Shown here: positions 24,023 through 32,622 of the stretch, one piece after another
Numbering within the stretch: the first letter of the stretch is position 1
Layout: each line of letters begins with the position of its first letter
NCBI RefSeq assembly: GCF_016125515.1
Contig: NZ_WGLO01000001.1
Coordinates: 248,001 to 312,000, forward strand
Direction: 5' to 3'
From: Hyphomonas sp.
Lineage (GTDB): Bacteria > Pseudomonadota > Alphaproteobacteria > Caulobacterales > Hyphomonadaceae
DNA length: 64,000 nucleotides
Made by a program: the position numbers and the translations under genes
The notes under the pieces: model-generated
What the model was told of the DNA's origin: nothing
The model's database searches: none
Seen by the model: the letters and a program-made list of their open reading frames with translations, nothing else

Positions 24023-26194
24023 ATGAACGTTATCCGCATTGCGAGCCTTGGCGCGCTGATGTTGGCGTCGGCGGCTTGCACGTCCATGTATCCGTGGGGA
24101 CAGGACGAGGCACCTGAAACCGTGACCACGCTCGTCGAACAGAACCGCTTCGATGCCATGGAGCCCGGTGAGCCGGACGAGTCGGTGCCGGCTTATGCGG
24201 ATCCTTCGCTCGATGCGCTGCGCTCTGCGACCCTGTCGCGGTTCCGCAGCGAAGCGGAGTTCCTTGACTGGCTGAAGGCGGTGCGCGCCGCTGCCAAGGC
24301 GCGCGGAGTCTATTCGTGGCGCGACATGCCGGTGGCCATGGCTGCGCCGCCGCCCGGCGCCATGGAGTCCGCCGCGCCTGCAGCCGACGCCGCCATGGAA
24401 TCGATAACCGTTACGGGAAGCTCGGTGGGTGCTGCAGATGCGAACCCCGAGATCACCAACAACCAGAAGGCCGGTGTGGATGAAGGCGGCATCGTCAAGC
24501 AGATCGGGAACTATCTCGTCGTGCTGCAGGACGGGCGCCTGTTCGTCACCGACCTGATGCCTGGCGGCAAGCCGGGACTGAAACTCGCGGACCGCGCCAA
24601 TGTGTATCGCTCTGACATGGAAGACACCTGGTATGACGAGATGCTCGTCTCGGGCCGGACGATCCTCGTCACCGGCTATTCCTATGCCGAGAATGCCAGC
24701 GAATTCACAGTGCTCACCCTCGGTGAAGACGGGAAGGTGACGCGGGATGCGACCTTCTATATCTCGTCTGACGATTACTACTCGGGCAGCAATTATGCGT
24801 CGCGGATGATCGACGGGAAGCTCCTGATCCACACGCCGATCTATACGTCCGGCCGCGGCTGGTGGGATGCGTTCGATCCGCCGGAGATCCGCGAATGGCG
24901 CCGCGAAGGTCCGGACGGCGAGCGCCAGCACCTGCGCGGTCATCCGCTGTTCCGCGCCGAAGACATCTGGATGCCGGTGCAGCGTGTGCTGGAGCCGGTG
25001 ATCCACACGGTCACGGTCTGCGATATTTCAGGCGTTACGGATGTCGATGTGCCGGCCTGCAAGTCCACCGCCATTATCGGTACAGACGACCACGAGTTCC
25101 TCGTCACGAAGGACGCGTTCTGGCTGTGGCTGAGCCCGTCCTGGTCCGAGCGCGATTTCAACACCATCGGCGTGCCCGACGAAGCCATCGCCGCGTGCGA
25201 AGCGCGCCAGTCCCACGCGCCAATCAAGGAACTGGTGCCCTCCGCGCTGGTGAAACTTCCCATCGATGGCACCCAGCCTTCCGTGCTCGGCGTGCGCGGT
25301 GAACCGCAGAACCAGTTCTCGATGGACATGGATGCAGGCACCTTCCGCGCAGTGGTCGACTGGAATGCGGCGCTGTGCCCGGACCCCTATGATAAGCCAG
25401 CGACGCTGACCTTCTTCGACACGCCGCTCAGCGCGCTGACGGATACGCTGGGCGATGCGCCGGGCGGACGCTACGTGCCGCTGCCGACGCCGGGCAAGAC
25501 CAATTACGAAGCGCGCTTCACCGAATCGCACCTCGTCTATGGCGCGCGCGAAGGCTGGGGCAGCTGGGCGCCGGATGAAGAAGACGAGCCGAGGGAAGAT
25601 GGCCGCGCGATCGTGGTGCCGCTCGACAATCCCTCCTGGCCGGTAACGCTGACCGTTCCGCATGACGTGATCCGTGCCGAGCGTGCCGGGCCGTACATGG
25701 CGCTGACCGGGTACCGCGACTCGGAAGGGCTGAGCGTTTCGCTGATCGATCTGCGCAAGGAAGAGCCCGCGGTCTCGGGAACCTTTGTGATGCAGAACCG
25801 GTATGAGAGCGAGAACCGCAGCCATGCCTTCAACAGCAAGATCGATGCAGACGGAACCGGCCTGATCGGCTTGCCGACCGTCTCGCTTTCGGAAGAGTCC
25901 GAGCGCTGGTGGTGGTGGTCGGAGAGCTCCGATCTCAGCTATCTGCGAACCGATGCCAACGGGAAGCTCTCGGCGGCCGGCGACCTGATCGCGACGCGGC
26001 GGGATCCGAACGCGGAAAGCCCCACGGGCTATGAGTGCGAAGTGTCGTGTGTCGATTGGTATGGCAATGCGCGGCCGATCTTCACCGGCGGGCGCGTGCT
26101 GGCGCTGGTCAACTCCGAACTGATCGAAGGCAAGCTCGAGGACGGCAAGATCCAGGAGATCGGCCGCATCGACCTCACCGCGAAGCCCGATTAA
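24023..26194 (+). CDS. Secreted beta-propeller-domain lipoprotein
   Basis: The ATG at 24023 is preceded by GGAGGGG. The signal ends in a lipobox (LASAAC), so the 723-residue protein should be lipid-anchored outside the cytoplasm. After a short helical spacer and an Ala/Met-rich linker (about 100-135) comes the region TNNQKAGVDEGGIVKQIGNYLVVLQDGRLFV, the entry of the PF09826-type beta-propeller family as I recall it, continuing to the C-terminus. Four clustered Cys (CDISGVTDVDVPAC, CEAR, and CEVSC) may form disulfides. Function is unknown. It is convergent with the PodJ-like gene, only 12 bp between stops. Confidence 0.9.
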   Translation: MNVIRIASLGALMLASAACTSMYPWGQDEAPETVTTLVEQNRFDAMEPGEPDESVPAYADPSLDALRSATLSRFRSEAEFLDWLKAVRAAAKARGVYSWRDMPVAMAAPPPGAMESAAPAADAAMESITVTGSSVGAADANPEITNNQKAGVDEGGIVKQIGNYLVVLQDGRLFVTDLMPGGKPGLKLADRANVYRSDMEDTWYDEMLVSGRTILVTGYSYAENASEFTVLTLGEDGKVTRDATFYISSDDYYSGSNYASRMIDGKLLIHTPIYTSGRGWWDAFDPPEIREWRREGPDGERQHLRGHPLFRAEDIWMPVQRVLEPVIHTVTVCDISGVTDVDVPACKSTAIIGTDDHEFLVTKDAFWLWLSPSWSERDFNTIGVPDEAIAACEARQSHAPIKELVPSALVKLPIDGTQPSVLGVRGEPQNQFSMDMDAGTFRAVVDWNAALCPDPYDKPATLTFFDTPLSALTDTLGDAPGGRYVPLPTPGKTNYEARFTESHLVYGAREGWGSWAPDEEDEPREDGRAIVVPLDNPSWPVTLTVPHDVIRAERAGPYMALTGYRDSEGLSVSLIDLRKEEPAVSGTFVMQNRYESENRSHAFNSKIDADGTGLIGLPTVSLSEESERWWWWSESSDLSYLRTDANGKLSAAGDLIATRRDPNAESPTGYECEVSCVDWYGNARPIFTGGRVLALVNSELIEGKLEDGKIQEIGRIDLTAKPD

Positions 26195-26206
26195 GGTTGC
26201 GCGGTG

Positions 26207-29200
26207 CTAGCTGCGGCGTGAGCCGGTGGCGCGGGCGTTGAGGTGGTCGACCAGTTCGGGCGTGATCGTGCCGGTCTGTTCGAGGCCTTCCATCGACTGG
26301 TAGTCGCGGATCGCTTGCGCCGTGCGCGGACCAAGCACACCGTCCGGCGTGCCGGCACCGAAGCCGAGACGGCCGAGCGCAGTCTGCACCGCTTGCACCT
26401 GCAGCGGATTGCCGGTGTTCCAGCGTTGCGCACCGAACTTGCCGTTGGCCAGCGCGTTGGGGGCAGAGGCTTTCCAGTTGTTGGCCTGGTCGCGGGCGTC
26501 GATGGATTCGGTCATCGAAACCCGGGTGCGCAGGTTTGCAACTTCCTGTTCGGCGCCCGTGTCGCCAGCCTTGGCGGCGACCTCGAACCAGAACAGCGCC
26601 TTGGCGAGGTCCTTCGGCACGCCGATACCCTCGGCGTTGACGACGCCGAGATTGTACTGCGCGTCGACGACGCCGAGTTCAGCCGCCTGGGTGAACCAGT
26701 CGACCGCTGCGGCTTCGTCTTTCGGGCCGCCTTCGCCTTCGGCGAGGAAGAGCGCGTAGTCGTACATGGCGCTCGTGTGGCCGGCTTCGGCGGCCTTCTG
26801 GACCAGGTTGCGGGCTTCGGTGATGTCCTTGTCGACGCCGTGGCCGCGCTCATACAGTTTGCCAAGATCATATTGCGCCGGCGCAATGCCTTTCTGGGCG
26901 GCGCGGCGCAGGAACGAGGCCGCGTTTTCCAGATCCCCGTCGGCGAGCAGGACCTGCGCATACTGATACTGCGCGACGGCGTTGCCGGCATTCGCTTCGG
27001 CCTCGACGGTGACGACGACCGGAATGGGCGGGAAGCTGCCATCGCCGCGTACCGTGAGCTTAGCCGGCTCGGCGGCCGGCGAGGTGGCCGCAAGGGCGAT
27101 GTCCGGTTTGGCGGAAGGCGGCTCGGCGGCTTCAATGGCTTCTGCGGCGGTGACGATCGACTTGATCGCGGCCTGTTCGGCCGTCAGCTTGACGGCAGGC
27201 TTGGGCTCCGGCTTCGGCGCGATGCGGGTCGCCGGTTTCGGCTGCGGCGGCGCCGGCTGAACCGAGGCGATCACCGGGACGGGTTCGGCGGCAGGCTCTG
27301 CGGCGGCTTCGGTCTCAGGCGCGCCCGCTTCGGCAGCGACCTGGGCGAGCGTCAGGATGTCGTCCGACGGTGCGTCGGCGGCGGCCGTTTCGGTTTCGCC
27401 GAACAGATCTTCCGTGATCTGGGCGCCTGCATCTTCGAAAAGGATCTGCTCTGCATCGACCGGCGCCGGGCGCTCGGCGGCGGCGAGGGTCGTGGTGGCG
27501 GCGGGTTCGCCGGTTTCCGGATCGACATAGGTGTCGACCGGGCCTGACAGGGTGGGGGTGACGGGCTGTTTGCCGCGCAGGTAGAGATAACCTCCGACCC
27601 CGGCGCCGGTGATGGCGACGGCCGAGGCCGCCAGGAGAAGCGGCAGCTTTGAGCTGCCGCCGGATTTTGGAGCCATGTTCTCTTTCGCCGACAGACCGGC
27701 CGGTGAAACGCGGCTGCGGGTTCGGGGCGCATTCTGCTCCGCAGCGGCAAGGGCCGCGCGCCGGGCGCGGGCGAGATAATCCGCGGTCTTTTCGTCTTCT
27801 GCTGCGCTCACGGAGGCAACCGGTTCGGCTTCGGCCAGCGTGCGGGCAAAGTCGGGCTCATCGTCGAAGATGTCGGATTCGCGGGTTTCTGTGTGGCTGT
27901 CTTCGAGGCTGTCATCGCCCTCGTAGGCGAAGGCATCGAGTTCCGAGACCGGATCAAAGCCGCGTGCGTCGTCCGCTTCAGACTCCTCGGCCGGAAGATC
28001 GGCAATATAATTGTGTGTGTCGTCGGACCCGGCCGCTTCGGCTTCCGGGGCGCTGCCCGATTGGGCTTCGGCGGCTTCGACTTCGGCCACCATCGACTGG
28101 ACGGCCTGGGTCAGTTCTTCGAAGTCCGAAGTGTAGGGGCTGCGCGGGGCAGCGTCCTCGCGCGGGTCCCAGCCATCGAAACCGGCTTCGAAGTCGGTGT
28201 CGTCGCTGGTCTCGGTGAAGGCAGGCAGGTCCGCGTCCGTTGCATCGACCTCGTCGAAGACCGGATCGGTTTCAGGCGCGGCCGTGATGGGCGCCGTGCT
28301 GGCCACGAATTCCGGCTGCAGCACCGGCGGCGGCACGGCGACGTGGGGCGGCGTCGTGAAGGCTTCGAGGCTTTCCAGACGCGTGGCGAGCGCCACGATG
28401 GCGCGCTGCACCGGCGACAGCGACTCCGAGGATTGCGACTGGATCTTCTCAAGGCGTTCCGACACACCGGCGAGGGCGTCGGACAGGCGGGCGTCGGACG
28501 CCTTGCGCATGCCGTCGATGTCCTGGGCGAGCGCGGTGATGGCTTCGTCCTGACGTTTCTGCAGACGGACAGCGGCAACGGTGACCTGTTCGCCGACCTG
28601 TTCGATCGCTTCGGCGCTGCGCATCTCGCTCTCTTCGAGCCGGTCTTCAACATGCGCGGCGAGGGCGTCGATCCGCTCGGCGACATTGGCGCCGAGGCGG
28701 CCGATTTCTTCCTGTACGGTGGCCGTGAGATCTGCAGGCTCGCGCGCTTCGACTTCGGCGAGGCGGCTCTTCAGTTCACTGACTTCCGCCTTGAGGCGCT
28801 CTTCGAGTTTTTCGTCCTGGCCCGCTGCGGCGGCCGTGATCTCGTTGGCGAGTTCGAGGCGGGCATTGTCGACCGCGCTGCGCACCGAGCGCGTGAGGTC
28901 TTCGAAGCGCTGTTCGAATTCCTGCTTCAGGCGTTCAGCCAGTTCCGGATCGACCTGGCTGGCAACCGCTTCGATCCGCTCGTCGAGATGGGCGAAGGTG
29001 GTCTCGAGGCTCTTGAGTGCGGAGTCGGTGCTGGTCTCGGCACGGTTCAGGCGTTCCTGGATCCGCAGCAGAGTCGATTCCATGGAATCAAGCGCGCCGG
29101 AGACGTCGGCTTCCACCGCGCTGAGGCGTTCTTCGGACGGCGCGGCCTGGGCGAGTTTTTCCTCCAGCGTCGACATGCGGTCGGCCAGGCCGCGCGCCGC

Positions 29201-29881
29201 GCCTTCAGCGCGAAGCTCAGCCTGTTCGACGGCGCGTTCGACACGGGCCGCGGCATCGGACAGCGTGCGCTCGACGCGCGTTTCAATGCCGTCCACGCGG
29301 TCGGTGAGCTCGGTGAAGCCGGACTCGATGCGGCCCTTGATGGCCACGGTTTCGTTCTGGGTGAGCTCACCTTCTTCGTACACATGGGTCGCGAGTTTGC
29401 CGAGCGCGTCCTCAAGCGCCCGCAGCGCAGCGACGTTGCCCTTGCTGCCTTCGTCTGATTCGAGGCGGCGGACCTTCGATTGCAGCGCCTCGTGCGTAGC
29501 GCGCATTTCGTCGATCAGACCTTCGACATGGCCGGCAACGGCCACGGTGGTCTGTTCCGCATTCTGGAGGCGCGCGACAAGGCCGTTTACGGCGTGGTCG
29601 ATTCCGTTGATGGCGAGGGTGGAGCGGGCCTCGGTGGCTTCGATGCGGCGGGTCAGACGGTCCAGCGTGGTGGCCGAGTCCTGCTGCGGCGGCAGCGGCG
29701 GCGCGCCCGTGCGGCGGGTATAGGAATAAGGAGTCTCGCCGGGCTGCGGCTCTTCCACCATGGTCAGCAGGCGGTTGAGGTATTCACCCAGGGTAATGCC
29801 CTCGGCCATGGCGGCCTCGCGGGCAGCCTCACGAGCCCTCTGGTCGTTGCTGAACTTGTTCCACGGTCCAGTCTGGCTCAT
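26207..29881 (-). CDS. PodJ-like polar localisation protein (coiled coil, TM, Sel1 repeats, peptidoglycan-binding domain)
   Basis: The 1224-residue protein starts MSQTGPWNKFSNDQRAREAA, then a long cytoplasmic coiled-coil region (about 60-480) and an acidic low-complexity stretch (480-730). A single membrane helix follows near 748-770, then a Pro/Ala/Glu-rich periplasmic linker. Four Sel1/TPR-like repeats (about 960-1110: AQYDLGKLYERGHGVDKD, AQYNLGVVNAEGIGVPKD) and a PG_binding_1 domain (about 1150-1215, LGRLGFGAGTPDGVLGPRT) complete it. This is the architecture of Caulobacter PodJ, which recruits the PleC kinase to a cell pole. Homology is by architecture; orthology is not proven. A CtrA box lies 88 bp upstream. 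Confidence 0.9.
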   Translation of the reverse strand: MSQTGPWNKFSNDQRAREAAREAAMAEGITLGEYLNRLLTMVEEPQPGETPYSYTRRTGAPPLPPQQDSATTLDRLTRRIEATEARSTLAINGIDHAVNGLVARLQNAEQTTVAVAGHVEGLIDEMRATHEALQSKVRRLESDEGSKGNVAALRALEDALGKLATHVYEEGELTQNETVAIKGRIESGFTELTDRVDGIETRVERTLSDAAARVERAVEQAELRAEGAARGLADRMSTLEEKLAQAAPSEERLSAVEADVSGALDSMESTLLRIQERLNRAETSTDSALKSLETTFAHLDERIEAVASQVDPELAERLKQEFEQRFEDLTRSVRSAVDNARLELANEITAAAAGQDEKLEERLKAEVSELKSRLAEVEAREPADLTATVQEEIGRLGANVAERIDALAAHVEDRLEESEMRSAEAIEQVGEQVTVAAVRLQKRQDEAITALAQDIDGMRKASDARLSDALAGVSERLEKIQSQSSESLSPVQRAIVALATRLESLEAFTTPPHVAVPPPVLQPEFVASTAPITAAPETDPVFDEVDATDADLPAFTETSDDTDFEAGFDGWDPREDAAPRSPYTSDFEELTQAVQSMVAEVEAAEAQSGSAPEAEAAGSDDTHNYIADLPAEESEADDARGFDPVSELDAFAYEGDDSLEDSHTETRESDIFDDEPDFARTLAEAEPVASVSAAEDEKTADYLARARRAALAAAEQNAPRTRSRVSPAGLSAKENMAPKSGGSSKLPLLLAASAVAITGAGVGGYLYLRGKQPVTPTLSGPVDTYVDPETGEPAATTTLAAAERPAPVDAEQILFEDAGAQITEDLFGETETAAADAPSDDILTLAQVAAEAGAPETEAAAEPAAEPVPVIASVQPAPPQPKPATRIAPKPEPKPAVKLTAEQAAIKSIVTAAEAIEAAEPPSAKPDIALAATSPAAEPAKLTVRGDGSFPPIPVVVTVEAEANAGNAVAQYQYAQVLLADGDLENAASFLRRAAQKGIAPAQYDLGKLYERGHGVDKDITEARNLVQKAAEAGHTSAMYDYALFLAEGEGGPKDEAAAVDWFTQAAELGVVDAQYNLGVVNAEGIGVPKDLAKALFWFEVAAKAGDTGAEQEVANLRTRVSMTESIDARDQANNWKASAPNALANGKFGAQRWNTGNPLQVQAVQTALGRLGFGAGTPDGVLGPRTAQAIRDYQSMEGLEQTGTITPELVDHLNARATGSRRS

Positions 29882-29969
29882 CTGCCGCTCCTAACGCCGG
29901 CGCCAGCTCCCCAAGGTTAAGGAGAAGGGCCCATTTGTTTACACCCGACCAGAAATGGCCCCGTGTCCG

Positions 29970-29984
29970 TTAAGGTCGGGTTAA
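29970..29984. promoter_or_regulatory. CtrA box, TTAA-N7-TTAA
   Basis: TTAAGGTCGGGTTAA is a perfect match to the CtrA consensus (TTAACC on the minus strand). It lies 88 bp upstream of the PodJ-like start. A GANTC methylation site (GATTC, 29991-29995) is adjacent, and a further TTAAGG half-site lies near 29915. Confidence 0.6.
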
Positions 29985-30062
29985 AGGTAAGATTCGGCGT
30001 GGGTTTCGCGTGAGGAGAGTCTCGGGGCCTCGGTTTCCCTTCGCGTAAGCGGAAATTTACGT

Positions 30063-30077
30063 TGACGTTCGCGTAAG
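30063..30077 (+). promoter_or_regulatory. Candidate MerR/LiuR-type box 1
   Basis: TGACGTTCGCGTAAG lies within a 20-bp dyad (TTACG ... CGTAA, 30057-30076, centre ACGT). TTGACG here could be a -35, with TAGAAA 18 bp on as -10 (30086-30091), the long spacing typical of MerR targets. It is 57 bp before the MerR start. The same motif recurs at 32569. Confidence 0.6.
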
Positions 30078-30134
30078 GGCCGGCTTAGAAAGTTCCCGAA
30101 AAGAAGTCAGCAGACTCGAACGGAGGAACCACCC

Positions 30135-30617
30135 ATGCAACACCGCACCATATCGTCCATCTCTGCCGCCGATTCCCGGACCTACACGATTTCCGAGCTT
30201 GCCCGGGAATTCGGGGTGACGCCGCGCGCTTTGCGCTTCTATGAAGATAAAGACATGCTGCATCCGGCCCGCGACGGCATGATGCGTCTTTATTCCAACC
30301 GGGACCGCGCCCGGCTGACGATCATCGTCCGCCTCAAGCGCCTCGGCCTGCCGCTGGCCGACATCCGCGAAATCCTCGACCTCTACGCCATGAATGACGG
30401 CAAGCGCGCCCAGACCCGCATGATGCTGGAGAAATTCCGAAAACAGGCGGCCGAGCTGGAAATCCAGCGCGGCGATATCGAAACCGCCCTAACGGAACTC
30501 TATAAAGGCATCGAGTGGCTGGAAGATCTGGTTGCCAATAATGGCCCCTCGGAAGAGACCAAACGCCAGGCCGCGGCCTATGAGCAGGTGGCGCGCAAGC
30601 AGCTCGACGAAGTCTGA
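30135..30617 (+). CDS. MerR-family regulator of the beta-oxidation cluster (LiuR-like)
   Basis: The N-terminal MerR helix-turn-helix reads YTISELAREFGVTPRALRFYEDKDML, with a following wing and a C-terminal coiled-coil dimerisation helix. There is no cysteine cluster, so it is not a metal or SoxR-type sensor. It stands immediately before acyl-CoA dehydrogenase genes, as LiuR-like regulators of branched-chain amino acid and fatty acid catabolism do. The ATG at 30135 follows CGGAGG. A strong hairpin 33 bp after the stop may end its transcript. Confidence 0.93.
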   Translation: MQHRTISSISAADSRTYTISELAREFGVTPRALRFYEDKDMLHPARDGMMRLYSNRDRARLTIIVRLKRLGLPLADIREILDLYAMNDGKRAQTRMMLEKFRKQAAELEIQRGDIETALTELYKGIEWLEDLVANNGPSEETKRQAAAYEQVARKQLDEV

Positions 30618-30650
30618 GAACCAGCTACTGATAAAAATGTAGATAAAGAG

Positions 30651-30680
30651 AGCGTGTTGGAATGACTTTTCCAACACGCT
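30651..30680 (+). terminator. Strong symmetrical hairpin between the MerR and acyl-CoA dehydrogenase genes
   Basis: A perfect 12-bp stem, AGCGTGTTGGAA / TTCCAACACGCT, has a 6-nt loop and short flanks AAAGAG and TTG. The T-tract is only two to three bases, so it may be a weak terminator or a processing/attenuation element 48 bp before the next ATG. Confidence 0.6.
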
Positions 30681-30728
30681 TTGCCATTCAGGCTACCAGA
30701 CTTTCCGTTTGCCAGGAGCCTTCCTTCA

Positions 30729-32513
30729 ATGCCCCGTTATGATGCCCCCGTCCGCGACATGCAGTTCATCCTGCACGAGATGCTTCAGCTGCAGAACTAT
30801 TCGAACCTTCCCGGTTTTGCCGATGCGACCCCCGATGTGATCGACCAGATCCTCGATGAGGGCGCCAAGTTCGCCAAGAATGTGCTGTTTCCGTTGAACG
30901 CCGTGGGTGACCGGCAGGGCTGCAAGCGCGCCGACGATGCCAGCGTGAAAACGCCGGACGGGTTCTCGGACGCCTACAAGCAGCTGGTCGAGAATGGTTG
31001 GCCGCTTCTGTCGGCCCATCCGGAAATGGGCGGGCAGGGCCTGCCCCATGCGGTGAACATTGCCTGGACCGAGATGGTCTCGTCCTCGAACATGGCGTTC
31101 GGCATGTATCCCGGCCTCACGCACGGCGCCTATCAGGCGCTGATGGCGGGCGGCTCTGATGAACTCAAGGCCAAGTACGGTCCGAAGATGGCCTCGGCCG
31201 AATGGGCCGGCACGATGAACCTGACCGAGCCGCATTGCGGCACCGACCTTGGCCTGATGAAGACCAAGGCCGTTCCGCAAGCCGACGGCACCTACAAGAT
31301 CACCGGCCAGAAGATCTGGATTTCCGGCGGCGAGCAGGACCTGACCGAAAACATCATTCACCTTGTACTGGCCCGTATCGAGGGCGCACCGGAAGGCATC
31401 AAGGGTGTCTCGCTGTTCGTGGTGCCGAAATATTTTGTCAACGATGACGGCTCACTCGGCGCGCGCAACAGCTGCTCGTGCGGTGGCCTGGAAGAGAAGA
31501 TGGGCATCCACGGCAATGCCACCTGCGTCATGAACTATGATGGCGCGACCGGCTGGCTGGTCGGCGAGGCGCACAAGGGCATGCGCACGATGTTCGTGAT
31601 GATGAACGAGGCCCGCCTCGGCGTCGGCCTTCAAGGCCTGTCGCAGGCGGAGATCGCCTACCAGAATGCACTCGATTTCGCCCGGGACCGGGTTCAGGGC
31701 CGCTCGCTGACCGGCGTGGCCGCGCCCGACAAGCCGGCCGACCCGATCATCGTGCACCCCGATGTGCGCCGGATGCTGCTGGACCAGAAGGCTTTTATCG
31801 AGGGCGCACGCGCCTTCACCTACTGGCTGGCGTTCCAGGGCGACCTTCAGCACAAGTCTCCGGACGAGAAGGTGCGCGAGAAGGCCGGTGACTACATGGC
31901 GCTGCTGACGCCGGTGGTGAAAGCCTACCTCACCCACAAGGGCTATGAGAGCGCGAACCTCGGCCTGCAGGTGCATGGCGGTTCGGGCTTTACTCGCGAA
32001 TGGGGCCTGGAGCAGATCGTCCGCGATTGCCGCATTACCCTGATCTATGAAGGCACCAACGGCGTTCAGGCGCTCGACCTGGTCGGCCGCAAGTTGGGCG
32101 CAAATGGCGGCCGTGCGGTGTTCAGCTTCTTCGGCGAGATCGACGAGTTCATCGCGCAGGCCGAGGGAACGCCCGGTCTGGAACCGTTCCTCGACGGGCT
32201 GAAATCGGTGCGTGCCCAGATGCAGGACGGTACGATGTGGTTGATGCAGAACGGCATGAGCGACTTCAACAATGCCGGCGCCTCCAGCCACGATTACCTT
32301 CACCTCGTCGGCCTGACGGCGCTGGCCTACATGTGGACCCGGATGGCGAAACTGGCTCTGGAGAAGAAAGAGTCCGGCGATCCGTTCTATGCGGCCAAGC
32401 TCGCGACCGGCCGTTATTTCGTCGAGCGTTTGCTGCCCGACGCGGCGGCGCACCTGGCGAAGGTGAAGACCGGCGCGGGCGCGATGATGGCGGTCACGGA
32501 AGCGCAGTTCTGA
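30729..32513 (+). CDS. Acyl-CoA dehydrogenase with extra C-terminal domain (FadE/DmdC-like)
   Basis: The ATG at 30729 (MPRYDAPVRDMQFILHEML) is preceded by AGGAG; a TTG at 30681 falls in the hairpin and is rejected. At 594 residues it is longer than classical 380-residue enzymes and has the added C-terminal domain (PF12806-like) seen in DmdC and similar proteins. The FAD motifs are TEPHCGTDLG and KIWISGGEQD; catalytic Glu441 is in LIYEGTNGVQALDL. It oxidises an acyl-CoA to the enoyl-CoA; the chain type is unknown. It begins the beta-oxidation cluster. Confidence 0.95.
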   Translation: MPRYDAPVRDMQFILHEMLQLQNYSNLPGFADATPDVIDQILDEGAKFAKNVLFPLNAVGDRQGCKRADDASVKTPDGFSDAYKQLVENGWPLLSAHPEMGGQGLPHAVNIAWTEMVSSSNMAFGMYPGLTHGAYQALMAGGSDELKAKYGPKMASAEWAGTMNLTEPHCGTDLGLMKTKAVPQADGTYKITGQKIWISGGEQDLTENIIHLVLARIEGAPEGIKGVSLFVVPKYFVNDDGSLGARNSCSCGGLEEKMGIHGNATCVMNYDGATGWLVGEAHKGMRTMFVMMNEARLGVGLQGLSQAEIAYQNALDFARDRVQGRSLTGVAAPDKPADPIIVHPDVRRMLLDQKAFIEGARAFTYWLAFQGDLQHKSPDEKVREKAGDYMALLTPVVKAYLTHKGYESANLGLQVHGGSGFTREWGLEQIVRDCRITLIYEGTNGVQALDLVGRKLGANGGRAVFSFFGEIDEFIAQAEGTPGLEPFLDGLKSVRAQMQDGTMWLMQNGMSDFNNAGASSHDYLHLVGLTALAYMWTRMAKLALEKKESGDPFYAAKLATGRYFVERLLPDAAAHLAKVKTGAGAMMAVTEAQF

Positions 32514-32524
32514 TATACTGCTGA

Positions 32525-32559
32525 CGCTGCGGCACGGATGGCGAAACCGTGCCGCAGCG
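32525..32559 (+). terminator. Perfect 13-bp hairpin after the first acyl-CoA dehydrogenase
   Basis: CGCTGCGGCACGG / CCGTGCCGCAGCG encloses a 9-nt loop. No T-tract follows, so it may stabilise the upstream mRNA 3' end or act with Rho. Confidence 0.55.
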
Positions 32560-32568
32560 CTTACATGC

Positions 32569-32583
32569 TGACGTGAACGTAAG
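32569..32583 (+). promoter_or_regulatory. Candidate MerR/LiuR-type box 2
   Basis: TGACGTGAACGTAAG matches box 1 at 12 of 15 positions, including TGACGT and CGTAAG, and lies 39 bp upstream of the second acyl-CoA dehydrogenase start. Confidence 0.6.
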
Positions 32584-32622
32584 CGGCAACCCGCGTGCCG
32601 CACCCGGCCTGGAGATTGCCCG

